This document shows, piece after piece, positions 55,346-63,172 of a DNA stretch of 64,000 bases. This DNA is from Streptomyces sp. MRC013 (GTDB lineage: Bacteria; Actinomycetota; Actinomycetes; Streptomycetales; Streptomycetaceae): contig NZ_CP094264.1 of the NCBI RefSeq assembly GCF_023614235.1, forward strand, positions 2,232,001 to 2,296,000, given 5' to 3'. Each line of letters starts with the position of its first letter. Position 1 is the stretch's first letter. The position numbers were made by a program, and so were the translations under genes. The notes under the pieces were generated by a model. It ran no database searches and was not told the origin of the DNA. It worked only from the letters and a program-made list of their open reading frames with translations.

Positions 55346-57469
55346 ATGAGCGTGGTGCAGGTCCGATACGTCCGCAAGGTGCTCGAAGAGCGCTTCACGG
55401 ATCTGATCGACCTGACGGACAAGAAGTGGCCCACAGATAAGCACCGCGAGGATGACCTCCTCAGCCGTAGCCTCGCCGCCCTCGCCACCCAGATCGAGCA
55501 CCCCTGTAGCGACGCGATTGCCGCCCAGTCCGTCTTCGACGGGCAAGACGACCGCGGACTCGACGCCATCGCCATCGAGTTACGGTCCGCACAGCCTCGG
55601 ATCACCCTCGTCCAGGCCAAGTGGAACCACCAGGGCAGAGCCAAGTTCGGCGAGGACGAAGTCCACAAGATGCTGCGCGGGCTGGACCTGATCCTGCACC
55701 TCGACTTCAGCCGGTTCAATCGCCGCTTCCAACGGCATGTACCGCAGCTTGAGCAGGCCTTCGACACCGAGGGCGGAACACCGAAGATCACCCTCGTACT
55801 CGCGCTGATGCGCACCGAGCCTCTCAACTCCGAAGTGCTCCAGCTCCTGCAGGACGGCATCGACAAGCACAACCGGGTCGTGGACATGGTCGACTACAAG
55901 ATCCTCGATCTGCGTGACTTCCACCGCGAGATCCTCGGCACCGCCGCTGCACCGAAGATCGACACCCGTGTGCGCCTCGAAGGTTTCGGATACGAGTCGA
56001 TGCCGTACCAGGCCATGTACGGCACGATGTCCATACCGGAAGTCGCCGCCCTGTTCACCGAGCACCGCCGGGGGCTGTTCGCCAGGAATATCCGTGACGC
56101 CCTGGACCTGACCGATGTCAATGTCAAGATCCGGAACACCCTACTCGAACACCCCGAGCACTTCTGGTACTTCAGCAACGGCATCACGATGCTCTGCGAC
56201 AGCGTCAAGCCCGCCGGGCCCTCGGTGGTGCCGGGCGGCGTGGGTGACTTCAACCTCAAGGGCGTCAGCGTCGTCAACGGGGCCCAGACCGTGAGCGCGA
56301 TCCACAAGGCCTACGCCACCGACGCCGAGAAGACCTCCAAAGGCCGGGTGCTGGTGCGTCTGATCTCCCTGGAGAATTGCCCACCCGGCTTCGGCGACCA
56401 GGTCACCACGAGTACGAACACGCAGAACCCCATCGAGGACCGCGACTTCAAGTCCCTCGACCCGGGCCAGATCAAGCTGCGCGAGGACTTCGCGCTCTTA
56501 CTGCACCGCAGCTACGTCATCAAGCGCGGCGAGCCGAAACCCGACCGCGAACACGGCTGCTCGATCACCGAGGCAGCCGAGGCACTTGCGGCCGCTCACC
56601 CCAACGCGGAGTTCGCGGCACTGGCCAAGCGCGACCTCTCCGCACTCTGGGGCGATGACACCTATAAGGAGCTTTTCGGCTCTTCACCCGATGCGCACAG
56701 GGTGTGGCGCTCGGTCCAACTGCTGCGTGCGGTCCGCGACCGGCTCACCGAACTGCGGGAGGGGCTGCGCGGACGGGCAGAGGCAGCGGCAAGTTACGGT
56801 GACCTTTTGATCACTCATGTCGTGTACCGCCAGCTCGACACCAGCACCATCCAGGACCCGGACACCGACTGGGACGTGCAGCTCGCTCGTGTTCCCGTGC
56901 TCGTCGAGGACGCTCTCGGCTGGGCTCTGCAGGCCATCGACAAGGAGTACGGGCCCACCAGTCACGTGATCGCGGCCGTACGGAACACCGAGCGTATGCA
57001 GAGGGTGGCGCGCACCGCCGTACGAGGCATGCTGGCCGGCCACCCCGCCCCGCCGCTGGACGCGGAGTACCAGGTCGCGGACAGCGACGAGCCGAAGGGC
57101 CGGCAGGTGGATGCCGTCAAAACGCTGGTGACCGCCGACCGCATACCTGATGGCACAGTGCTGGAGTTCCGTCCGAGCAGCAGGCCGCAGCGTCGCGAGA
57201 TGACGGAGTGGCTGGCCGAGGACCCCGCCCGGGGTCTGGCCGTGTGGCGGAATTCCGCTTCGAAGCAGCTGCAGTGGCAGGCCGACATGCAGTGGTACTC
57301 GCCCAGCGGTCTGGTACGGCACATGCGCCGCATGGCGTCGGGGAAGGACACCTCAGTGCAGGGCCCCGAGCACTGGTACGTCCCCGAGGAGGGATCACTC
57401 AGCTTCCTCGCCGACGCGGTGCGCGCCGAGCAGGGCCTGGTGGTGAGCGAGACAAGCGAAGAAGAGTAG
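55346..57469 (+). CDS. AIPR-family (abortive infection) protein with N-terminal nuclease motif and C-terminal RAMA-like domain
   Basis: 707 aa. Residues 1-110 resemble a PD-(D/E)xK nuclease: Asp73 in RGLDAIAIEL and the QxK of LVQAKW (Gln90, Lys92). The AIPR core (phage abortive infection, PF10592 type) spans about 200-480: FARNIRDALD, FWYFSNGITMLCD, GVSVVNGAQTVSAIHKA, STNTQNPIEDRDFKSLD. Residues about 585-685 (LVTADRIPDGTVLEFRP, GLAVW, MQWYSPSGLVRHM) fit the RAMA domain pattern of restriction-linked proteins. ATG 55346 follows GGGGAG. Codon third positions are less GC-biased than in the chromosome. Likely anti-phage nuclease; fusion is unusual. Confidence 0.82.
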   Translation: MSVVQVRYVRKVLEERFTDLIDLTDKKWPTDKHREDDLLSRSLAALATQIEHPCSDAIAAQSVFDGQDDRGLDAIAIELRSAQPRITLVQAKWNHQGRAKFGEDEVHKMLRGLDLILHLDFSRFNRRFQRHVPQLEQAFDTEGGTPKITLVLALMRTEPLNSEVLQLLQDGIDKHNRVVDMVDYKILDLRDFHREILGTAAAPKIDTRVRLEGFGYESMPYQAMYGTMSIPEVAALFTEHRRGLFARNIRDALDLTDVNVKIRNTLLEHPEHFWYFSNGITMLCDSVKPAGPSVVPGGVGDFNLKGVSVVNGAQTVSAIHKAYATDAEKTSKGRVLVRLISLENCPPGFGDQVTTSTNTQNPIEDRDFKSLDPGQIKLREDFALLLHRSYVIKRGEPKPDREHGCSITEAAEALAAAHPNAEFAALAKRDLSALWGDDTYKELFGSSPDAHRVWRSVQLLRAVRDRLTELREGLRGRAEAAASYGDLLITHVVYRQLDTSTIQDPDTDWDVQLARVPVLVEDALGWALQAIDKEYGPTSHVIAAVRNTERMQRVARTAVRGMLAGHPAPPLDAEYQVADSDEPKGRQVDAVKTLVTADRIPDGTVLEFRPSSRPQRREMTEWLAEDPARGLAVWRNSASKQLQWQADMQWYSPSGLVRHMRRMASGKDTSVQGPEHWYVPEEGSLSFLADAVRAEQGLVVSETSEEE

Positions 57470-57549
57470 GGCTCCCACCTGCTGTGATGCGTGTCCCTGG
57501 CAAGCCGCGTAACACACGCCGCGTCCCGCTCTTCACGCTCGGCGGACGA

Positions 57550-57572
57550 TTGTCAGTGGTGCGCAGTAGGCT
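57550..57572 (+). promoter_or_regulatory. RecA-NDp/PafBC-like promoter motif of the methylase operon
   Basis: TTGTCAGTG, eight bases, TAGGCT: a full match to tTGTCRgtg-N8-TAnnnT, 125 bp before the methylase start. Predicts LexA-independent induction by DNA damage. The gap 57470-57697 contains no gene. Confidence 0.6.
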
Positions 57573-57697
57573 CACCCCTCGTCCTGAAGGGCGGGGCCTG
57601 TCCGCTTTCACGGCCGTAAAATCGCTGGTGGAGCGGGATCGATCACTGGCTTTCGTTCGCCGCACGAGCCCTGATACACAGAGATGAGTGGACCTTG

Positions 57698-59839
57698 ATG
57701 GAGGAGCTGACCTTGGACCTGGAGAACCCGCGTCCCACGGAACCGGATGCATCCCCGGAGGCGGTGCCCCAGCCCCAGGTCACGACGCTCGGCGAGGGCC
57801 AGATCGTCGACTACATCACCAACACTCCGGTCAAGGACTCCCCGAAGGAGAGGGTCCGCCAGCGCATCGCGCGGGCCCTGTTCCACGAGCACGGCATCTC
57901 ACCGGGGGACATGGCGGCGGACTTTCCCATCACAGTCAGTACGGACGGGGCCCGCACCCGGAAGAAGAAGGCCGACATCGCGATCTTCGCACACGGCACC
58001 GAGCACTCCGAGGAGAACCTACGCCGGGTCGTGGTCTGCAAGCCGGAGCCCAAGCGCGGCAAGAATGTGGTTAAGCTCCGTGAGCCCGCCCAGGCGCAGA
58101 AGGATCTTCAGGAGCTCAAGGACCTACTCGGCGCCGAGGATCGCCCGCAGTGCACCGACGGCATGTGGACCGACGGGGTCGACTTCTTCTTTCTCAAGAA
58201 GATCGTCAACAGGTTCGGTGCGACCTATGAGGACCGCAGCGACTGGGATGTCGCGCCCGAGAGCGTCGGCAGCCGTACGGTCGTCTCCCATCAGCGGCTG
58301 CGTCGAGCCGAGCCGGAGATGCTCAAGACCACCTTCCGCCGCTGCCACAATTACATTCACGGCAATGAAGGCATGCCGAAGGACGCCGCGTTCTGGCAGT
58401 TCCTCTACCTGCTCTTCGCCAAGATGTACGACGAGCGCAAGAGCCGCGGAACGGGCCGCGCCCGATTCCGGACGGACATGACGGAGCCGTTCTCCGACGA
58501 AGGCCGGGCCGCCATCCGCAAGCGGATCGAGAGTCTCTTCGAGGAGGTCAAAGCCGAGTACGCGCCGCTGAACGTCTTCAAGCAGACGGACGAGATCACA
58601 CTCTCCGACCGGGCCCTGGCGTTCATCGTGAGCGAGCTTGCCCCGTACGACCTCGGCGGCACCGATGTCGACGCCAAGGGCGTCGCCTACCAGGAGCTGG
58701 TCGGCACCAACCTGCGCGGCGACCGTGGCCAGTACTTCACTCCGCGCGGCGCCGTTCGGCTGATGGTGGAGATCCTCGACCCGAAGGAGGACGAGACCGT
58801 CCTCGACCCGACCTGCGGCACCGGCGGCTTCCTTCAGGCCACACTTAACCACCTGCACCACACCTGGCAGAAGGAAGACGGAACATACGGCTTCCCGGAC
58901 AGCCCCGAGCAGACGGAGCGCTACCGGGACAAGCTCCGCGCCTACGCCGACAAGCACCTGTTCGGTTCGGACTTCGATCCGTTCCTGGTGCGCGCCACCA
59001 CCATGAACATCATGACCCTGGCGAACACCACAGGGAACGTCTTCCACATGGACTCCTTGGCCTTCCCACGAGGGCACCTGTCGGGTGTGGAGCCCGCGAA
59101 GGCGAAGATCCCGCTCGGTGAGACCGTGGACGTGCTGCTCACCAACCCGCCCTTCGGCGCGGACATCCCGATCAGCGACGAGTCGGTCCTGGGGTCGTTC
59201 CGAGACGGCGTCGCCAAGTCCTGGGGGCGAAACAAGGACACCGGCGAGCTCGTAGAGAGCATCAGCAAGCCGACGAGCATGGCTCCCGAAGAGCTGTTCA
59301 TCCAGCGGGCCATCGAGTGGGTGAAACCCGGCGGCCGTGTCGGCATCGTCCTGCCCAATGGCGTTCTGTCCAACCCTGGCCCCACTGCCGAAGCCATCCG
59401 CCGCTACATCCTGGAGCAGTGCTGGGTCCTCGCCAGCGTCGAGCTGCCGGTGGAGACCTTCATCGTCGACGCCAACGTCAACATCTTGACTACGCTGCTC
59501 TTCCTGAAGAAGAAGACCGCCCAAGAGGTGCGCAACCACCGAATCGGCACCGAGAAGCCCTACCCAGTGTTCATGGCCGTCGCCGAGAAGGTGGGCTTCG
59601 ACCGGCGCGGCAATGAGCTGTACAAGCGCCACCCGAATGGTGACGTGGTGATGGAGGCGACGGTCGAGCGCGAGCGGATCAGGATCAACGGAAAAGACGA
59701 GGTTCGCGAGCTGAAGCGGAGCCGGCCAGTCGTCGACAACGACCTGCCGGTCATCGCAGAGAAGTACCGGGAGTTCCGCGCGAAGTACCCCATGCCAGGA
59801 GCCGATCCCCGCGCCGCTTCCACCGGCGGCCAAGCATGA
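57698..59839 (+). CDS. N6-adenine DNA methyltransferase, HsdM-like, with HsdR-like N-terminal domain
   Basis: 713 aa. Residues about 35-160 look like the N-terminal domain of type I R proteins (DSPKERVRQRIARALF, RKKKADIAIF, RRVVVCKPEP) but the catalytic ExK reads VCK, so cleavage activity is doubtful. The methylase part has motif I DPTCGTGGF near 370-378 and motif IV TNPPFG near 482-487, with LRGDRGQYFTPR before motif I, as in HsdM. Methylates adenine with SAM. ATG 57698 (TTG at 57695 also possible); the stop overlaps the ATPase start (ATGA). First gene of the coupled operon. Confidence 0.9.
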   Translation: MEELTLDLENPRPTEPDASPEAVPQPQVTTLGEGQIVDYITNTPVKDSPKERVRQRIARALFHEHGISPGDMAADFPITVSTDGARTRKKKADIAIFAHGTEHSEENLRRVVVCKPEPKRGKNVVKLREPAQAQKDLQELKDLLGAEDRPQCTDGMWTDGVDFFFLKKIVNRFGATYEDRSDWDVAPESVGSRTVVSHQRLRRAEPEMLKTTFRRCHNYIHGNEGMPKDAAFWQFLYLLFAKMYDERKSRGTGRARFRTDMTEPFSDEGRAAIRKRIESLFEEVKAEYAPLNVFKQTDEITLSDRALAFIVSELAPYDLGGTDVDAKGVAYQELVGTNLRGDRGQYFTPRGAVRLMVEILDPKEDETVLDPTCGTGGFLQATLNHLHHTWQKEDGTYGFPDSPEQTERYRDKLRAYADKHLFGSDFDPFLVRATTMNIMTLANTTGNVFHMDSLAFPRGHLSGVEPAKAKIPLGETVDVLLTNPPFGADIPISDESVLGSFRDGVAKSWGRNKDTGELVESISKPTSMAPEELFIQRAIEWVKPGGRVGIVLPNGVLSNPGPTAEAIRRYILEQCWVLASVELPVETFIVDANVNILTTLLFLKKKTAQEVRNHRIGTEKPYPVFMAVAEKVGFDRRGNELYKRHPNGDVVMEATVERERIRINGKDEVRELKRSRPVVDNDLPVIAEKYREFRAKYPMPGADPRAASTGGQA

Positions 59840-61119
59840 TCACCAGAGTCGAGGCGTACCAGTACCGTTGCTTCCGTGCGCTGGCGGTGGATCTCGGCCA
59901 GTTCCAGGTACTCGCCGGACCCAACGGCGCTGGCAAGACGACCCTGCTGGACATCCCGGGGCTGCTAGGCGATCTGCTGCGACCGCGGCAGACCGTGGCC
60001 GACGCGTTCCTCGTGCCGCAGGACAACGCGGCCGTCCCCCGCACACACACGCTCCGGGAGCTGGTGCACTGCAACCGTGGCAATACCTTCACGCTCACGG
60101 TGGAAGCACAGCTGCCCGACGAGCTCGCCCGGGAGTTCGCGGCGGAGACGGCCGGGCCGCACCCCCCAACCCACCTGCGGTACGAGGTGAGCCTGGAAAT
60201 CTTCAACGACACGCTCCAGGTCGCCGAAGAGTATCTGTTGCTGTTCAACGAACATCGCAACCGGCCGCTACTCGGCAGCACCCTGCAGGGACGGCCTACC
60301 GGCGCGAACCGGATGCCGGCGCACCGCGAATGGCGTTACGTCGTCCGTCGCGAGCGCGGCGACGACCCGTACTTCCGCCCGGAGCTGCCACGCAAGGCAC
60401 CCGGTGCCACCAGGCGCGTCCCTGCGGACCAGCTCGCTCTGGCGACGCTCCCGCAGGACCGCGACCAGTATCCCGCGGCCCTCTGGTTCATCGAGCTGGT
60501 CCAGCAGGACGCCGTCTCGTATGCCCCCGACTGGGGGGTACTACGCAAGGCATCCCCTCCCGGCGACCGCCTGTTGCCGCTGCGTGGTGACGGCCGTAAC
60601 GTCCCATGGTTGGCGCTCGGCCTGCGGGAACAGGATCCGGACAGCTACCAGGCATGGGTGGAGCACGTCCAGACCGCGCTGCCCCAGATCGACACGGTGG
60701 ATGTGCGCGTACGGGACGAGGACCGTTACGCCTACTTCGACGTCCAGTACCAGGGCGGCCACCGCGTTACTAGCAGCGGCCTGTCCGATGGCACCCTACG
60801 GGTGCTGGCGCTGACCCTTTTGCCCTATCTTCCGGAACCTCCACGGATACTCGTCACCGAAGAACCTGAGAACGGCATCCATCCACGGGCGATCGAGACC
60901 GTCGTCCAGTCGCTGGCATCGATGTACGACACTCAGGTTTGGGTATCCACCCATTCGCCGCTGGTTCTGGCTCACGTAGAGCTGAGTGACGTGCTGGCCG
61001 CCCGCCTCAACGGTGACGGACAGGTCACCGTTGTCCCGGGCGACCAGCATCCGCGGCTCAAGGACTGGCAAGGGGCACTCGACATCGGCACGCTGTTCGC
61101 GGCGGGGGTACTGAGTTGA
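59836..61119 (+). CDS. AAA_21/OLD-like ATPase
   Basis: 427 aa, SMC/ABC-like. Walker A GPNGAGKT at 28-35, signature-like SSGLSDGTLRVLAL near 313-326, Walker B ILVTEEPENGIHP near 336-348 and an H-loop WVSTHSPLVLAH near 368-379. Family members pair with a TOPRIM-like partner gene. Overlaps both neighbours by 4 nt, so it is made together with the methylase. Probably a sensor or effector ATPase of the defence system. Confidence 0.87.
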   Translation: MITRVEAYQYRCFRALAVDLGQFQVLAGPNGAGKTTLLDIPGLLGDLLRPRQTVADAFLVPQDNAAVPRTHTLRELVHCNRGNTFTLTVEAQLPDELAREFAAETAGPHPPTHLRYEVSLEIFNDTLQVAEEYLLLFNEHRNRPLLGSTLQGRPTGANRMPAHREWRYVVRRERGDDPYFRPELPRKAPGATRRVPADQLALATLPQDRDQYPAALWFIELVQQDAVSYAPDWGVLRKASPPGDRLLPLRGDGRNVPWLALGLREQDPDSYQAWVEHVQTALPQIDTVDVRVRDEDRYAYFDVQYQGGHRVTSSGLSDGTLRVLALTLLPYLPEPPRILVTEEPENGIHPRAIETVVQSLASMYDTQVWVSTHSPLVLAHVELSDVLAARLNGDGQVTVVPGDQHPRLKDWQGALDIGTLFAAGVLS

Positions 61120-61760
61120 CGACGGAACGACGGGTCATCTTCCTGCTGGCCGACGGGGCGATGGAACAGATGCTGCTCGGCTTCTTCGGCCGGGATCAAT
61201 TCCACAAGCGGCTCGGTTGTGCCTCGTTCACGTACGAGACGGTCGTGGCCCCCACTAAGGATCCGGGCGTCTACAACACAGCGCGTGAACTGCTCCGACC
61301 GTACGAGCGCGACGAGTTCTACGCCGTCGTACTCGTCGACGCCCAGTGGGAGGGCAGCCCCGGCGCAGCCGCGATCCGAGCGCGGGTCGAAGAACAGCTC
61401 GACGGGGTATGGAAGAGCTCCGCCGTGATCGTTCTCGACCCCGAGCTAGAGGTGTGGTTCTGGCGCGATCACCCCGAGCTCGGAACGGTACTGAATCTCC
61501 CCCGACAGCACCGCGGCACGCCGGTCCGGGAGCTATTGCCCGCCATGGGGCCCGCTTCCTGGCCACCTGGTAAGGCAAAACCGACCGACCCCAAAGAAGC
61601 GTTGCAATTCCTGCGGAAGAGCAAGCAGTATCGCGCGGACAAGTCCAACGCCGTCTTCAAGCGGGTTGCCGCGCTGTCCACCAACGGCTGCACCGATCCC
61701 GCGTTCCAGCGCCTACAGTCCACCCTCCGCACCTGGTTCCCCCCGGAGTACGCCTCGTGA
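61116..61760 (+). CDS. DUF4276-family TOPRIM-like protein
   Basis: 214 aa. TTG 61116 overlaps the ATPase stop (TTGA). Family pattern: LLADGAMEQMLLGFF with a conserved acidic residue near 17, AVVLVDAQWEGSP near 70-82 and VIVLDPELEVWFWRDHP near 105-119. DUF4276 proteins co-occur with AAA_21 ATPases, much like the AAA_15 plus DUF4435 pair of PARIS and the RloA/RloB pairs; the effector role is inferred from that parallel. Confidence 0.8.
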   Translation: MTTERRVIFLLADGAMEQMLLGFFGRDQFHKRLGCASFTYETVVAPTKDPGVYNTARELLRPYERDEFYAVVLVDAQWEGSPGAAAIRARVEEQLDGVWKSSAVIVLDPELEVWFWRDHPELGTVLNLPRQHRGTPVRELLPAMGPASWPPGKAKPTDPKEALQFLRKSKQYRADKSNAVFKRVAALSTNGCTDPAFQRLQSTLRTWFPPEYAS

Positions 61761-63172
61761 AGCTCGTCAGCCTGTCCCACCCGGTCACGTCGGATTGGCT
61801 CGCCGACCAGGGGTTCCGGCTGGATCCTTCGCCCTATTTGTCGGGGGCGTTGGAGGCTCGGAAGCTGTTGGAGCGGTTGCCGAATACCGTGCGTCTGAAC
61901 AACATGACCGCGGGACACAATGGGGGAATTTTCAACGGACCGAAGTTCAGCAGGGTTTACCTGGATGACCTGAACCACACCGTGCCCTTCTTGGGTAGCA
62001 CCGATATGATGGAGGCAGACTTCAGCTTTCTGCCCCAGCTGAGCACGAAGGTCGCGGACAAGTTTCCGTACCTCGAAGTCAAGCCGGGCATGACGCTCAT
62101 CTCGTGCTCAGGAACGGTTGGGCGGATGGCCTACGTACGCCCAGACATGGCCGGCATCTGGTCTTCCCAGCACGTCATGAAGGTGGCAGCGAACACAGAA
62201 CGGATCCCGTCCGGCTACCTGTACACCTTCCTGCGCAGCAAGTTCGGCGTCCCGATGATCGCGAGTTCGGCGTACGGCGCGATCATCCAGCACATCGAGC
62301 CGCACCACATCGCCGACCTGCCCGTACCTCGGTTCGAAGAGAAGTTGGAAGAGCGGATCCACCGCATGGTGGAGCTCAGCGCCCGCCTGCGGGCACACTT
62401 CCAAGCTGGACTGGTGGCCGCAACGGAGGACTTCTTCAGGAGCGTCGACCTGCCCGAGCTGATCGACATTCGCTGGCATCAGCAGGATCGGGACCTCGGG
62501 TTCGAGGTAGAGGAGGTCGGGCCGACCACCCTGCGGGCGCTCAACTTCGCTCCGCGGGCTATGCGACTCATTGACAAGTTGGGTTCGGTACCAGGTAAGA
62601 CATTGGGCGAGATCTGCGCGGGCGGCACACTCAGGACCGGTGCCCGCTTCAAGCGCATTGACGCCGATCCCACGCATGGCGTGCGGCTCGTGGGACAACG
62701 CCAAGCGTTTTGGATCCGGCCCGAAGGACGTTGGATCAGCGCTGCACAGGCTCCTGACGACATCCTGCAGCAGGATGAAACAGTGCTCGTTGCAGCCCAC
62801 GGAACCCTGGGGGAGAACGAGGTCTACGCTCGCTCGATCCTGGTCACAGGGAGCTGGTTGGAGAATGCGTTCAGCCAGGACTTCGTCCGCGTTCTGAGCG
62901 GCGACGAAGAAGTGACGGGCGCGTATCTATTCGCACTGTTCCGCTCAGATGCCATGTTCCGGATCCTTCGATCCATGAGCGTGGGGGGGAAGCAGCAGGA
63001 ATACCACTCCCGGCTGCTGCGCGATCTTCCCATCCCCCTCGCCGCCCCCGAAGACCGCCACCGCATCGCCGAAACAGTCCGCCGCGCCTACCGTAACCGC
63101 GACCGCGCCGACGTCCTCGAAGACCAGGCGCTCGCCCTGCTGACCGAAGCCATCGAGGGGGCCGCTGCCTGA
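61757..63172 (+). CDS. Restriction-modification specificity subunit (HsdS-like)
   Basis: 471 aa, two target-recognition halves. TRD1 about 1-195 (LISCSGTVGRMAYVRPD, SSAYGAIIQHIEPHHIADLPVP), conserved helix to about 230, TRD2 about 245-440 (TVLVAAHGTLGENEVY, VGGKQQEYHSRLLRDLPIPL), second helix to the end. Directs the methylase to a bipartite DNA site. GTG 61757 overlaps DUF4276 (GTGA); its stop overlaps the NERD gene start by one base. Confidence 0.88.
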   Translation: MKLVSLSHPVTSDWLADQGFRLDPSPYLSGALEARKLLERLPNTVRLNNMTAGHNGGIFNGPKFSRVYLDDLNHTVPFLGSTDMMEADFSFLPQLSTKVADKFPYLEVKPGMTLISCSGTVGRMAYVRPDMAGIWSSQHVMKVAANTERIPSGYLYTFLRSKFGVPMIASSAYGAIIQHIEPHHIADLPVPRFEEKLEERIHRMVELSARLRAHFQAGLVAATEDFFRSVDLPELIDIRWHQQDRDLGFEVEEVGPTTLRALNFAPRAMRLIDKLGSVPGKTLGEICAGGTLRTGARFKRIDADPTHGVRLVGQRQAFWIRPEGRWISAAQAPDDILQQDETVLVAAHGTLGENEVYARSILVTGSWLENAFSQDFVRVLSGDEEVTGAYLFALFRSDAMFRILRSMSVGGKQQEYHSRLLRDLPIPLAAPEDRHRIAETVRRAYRNRDRADVLEDQALALLTEAIEGAAA

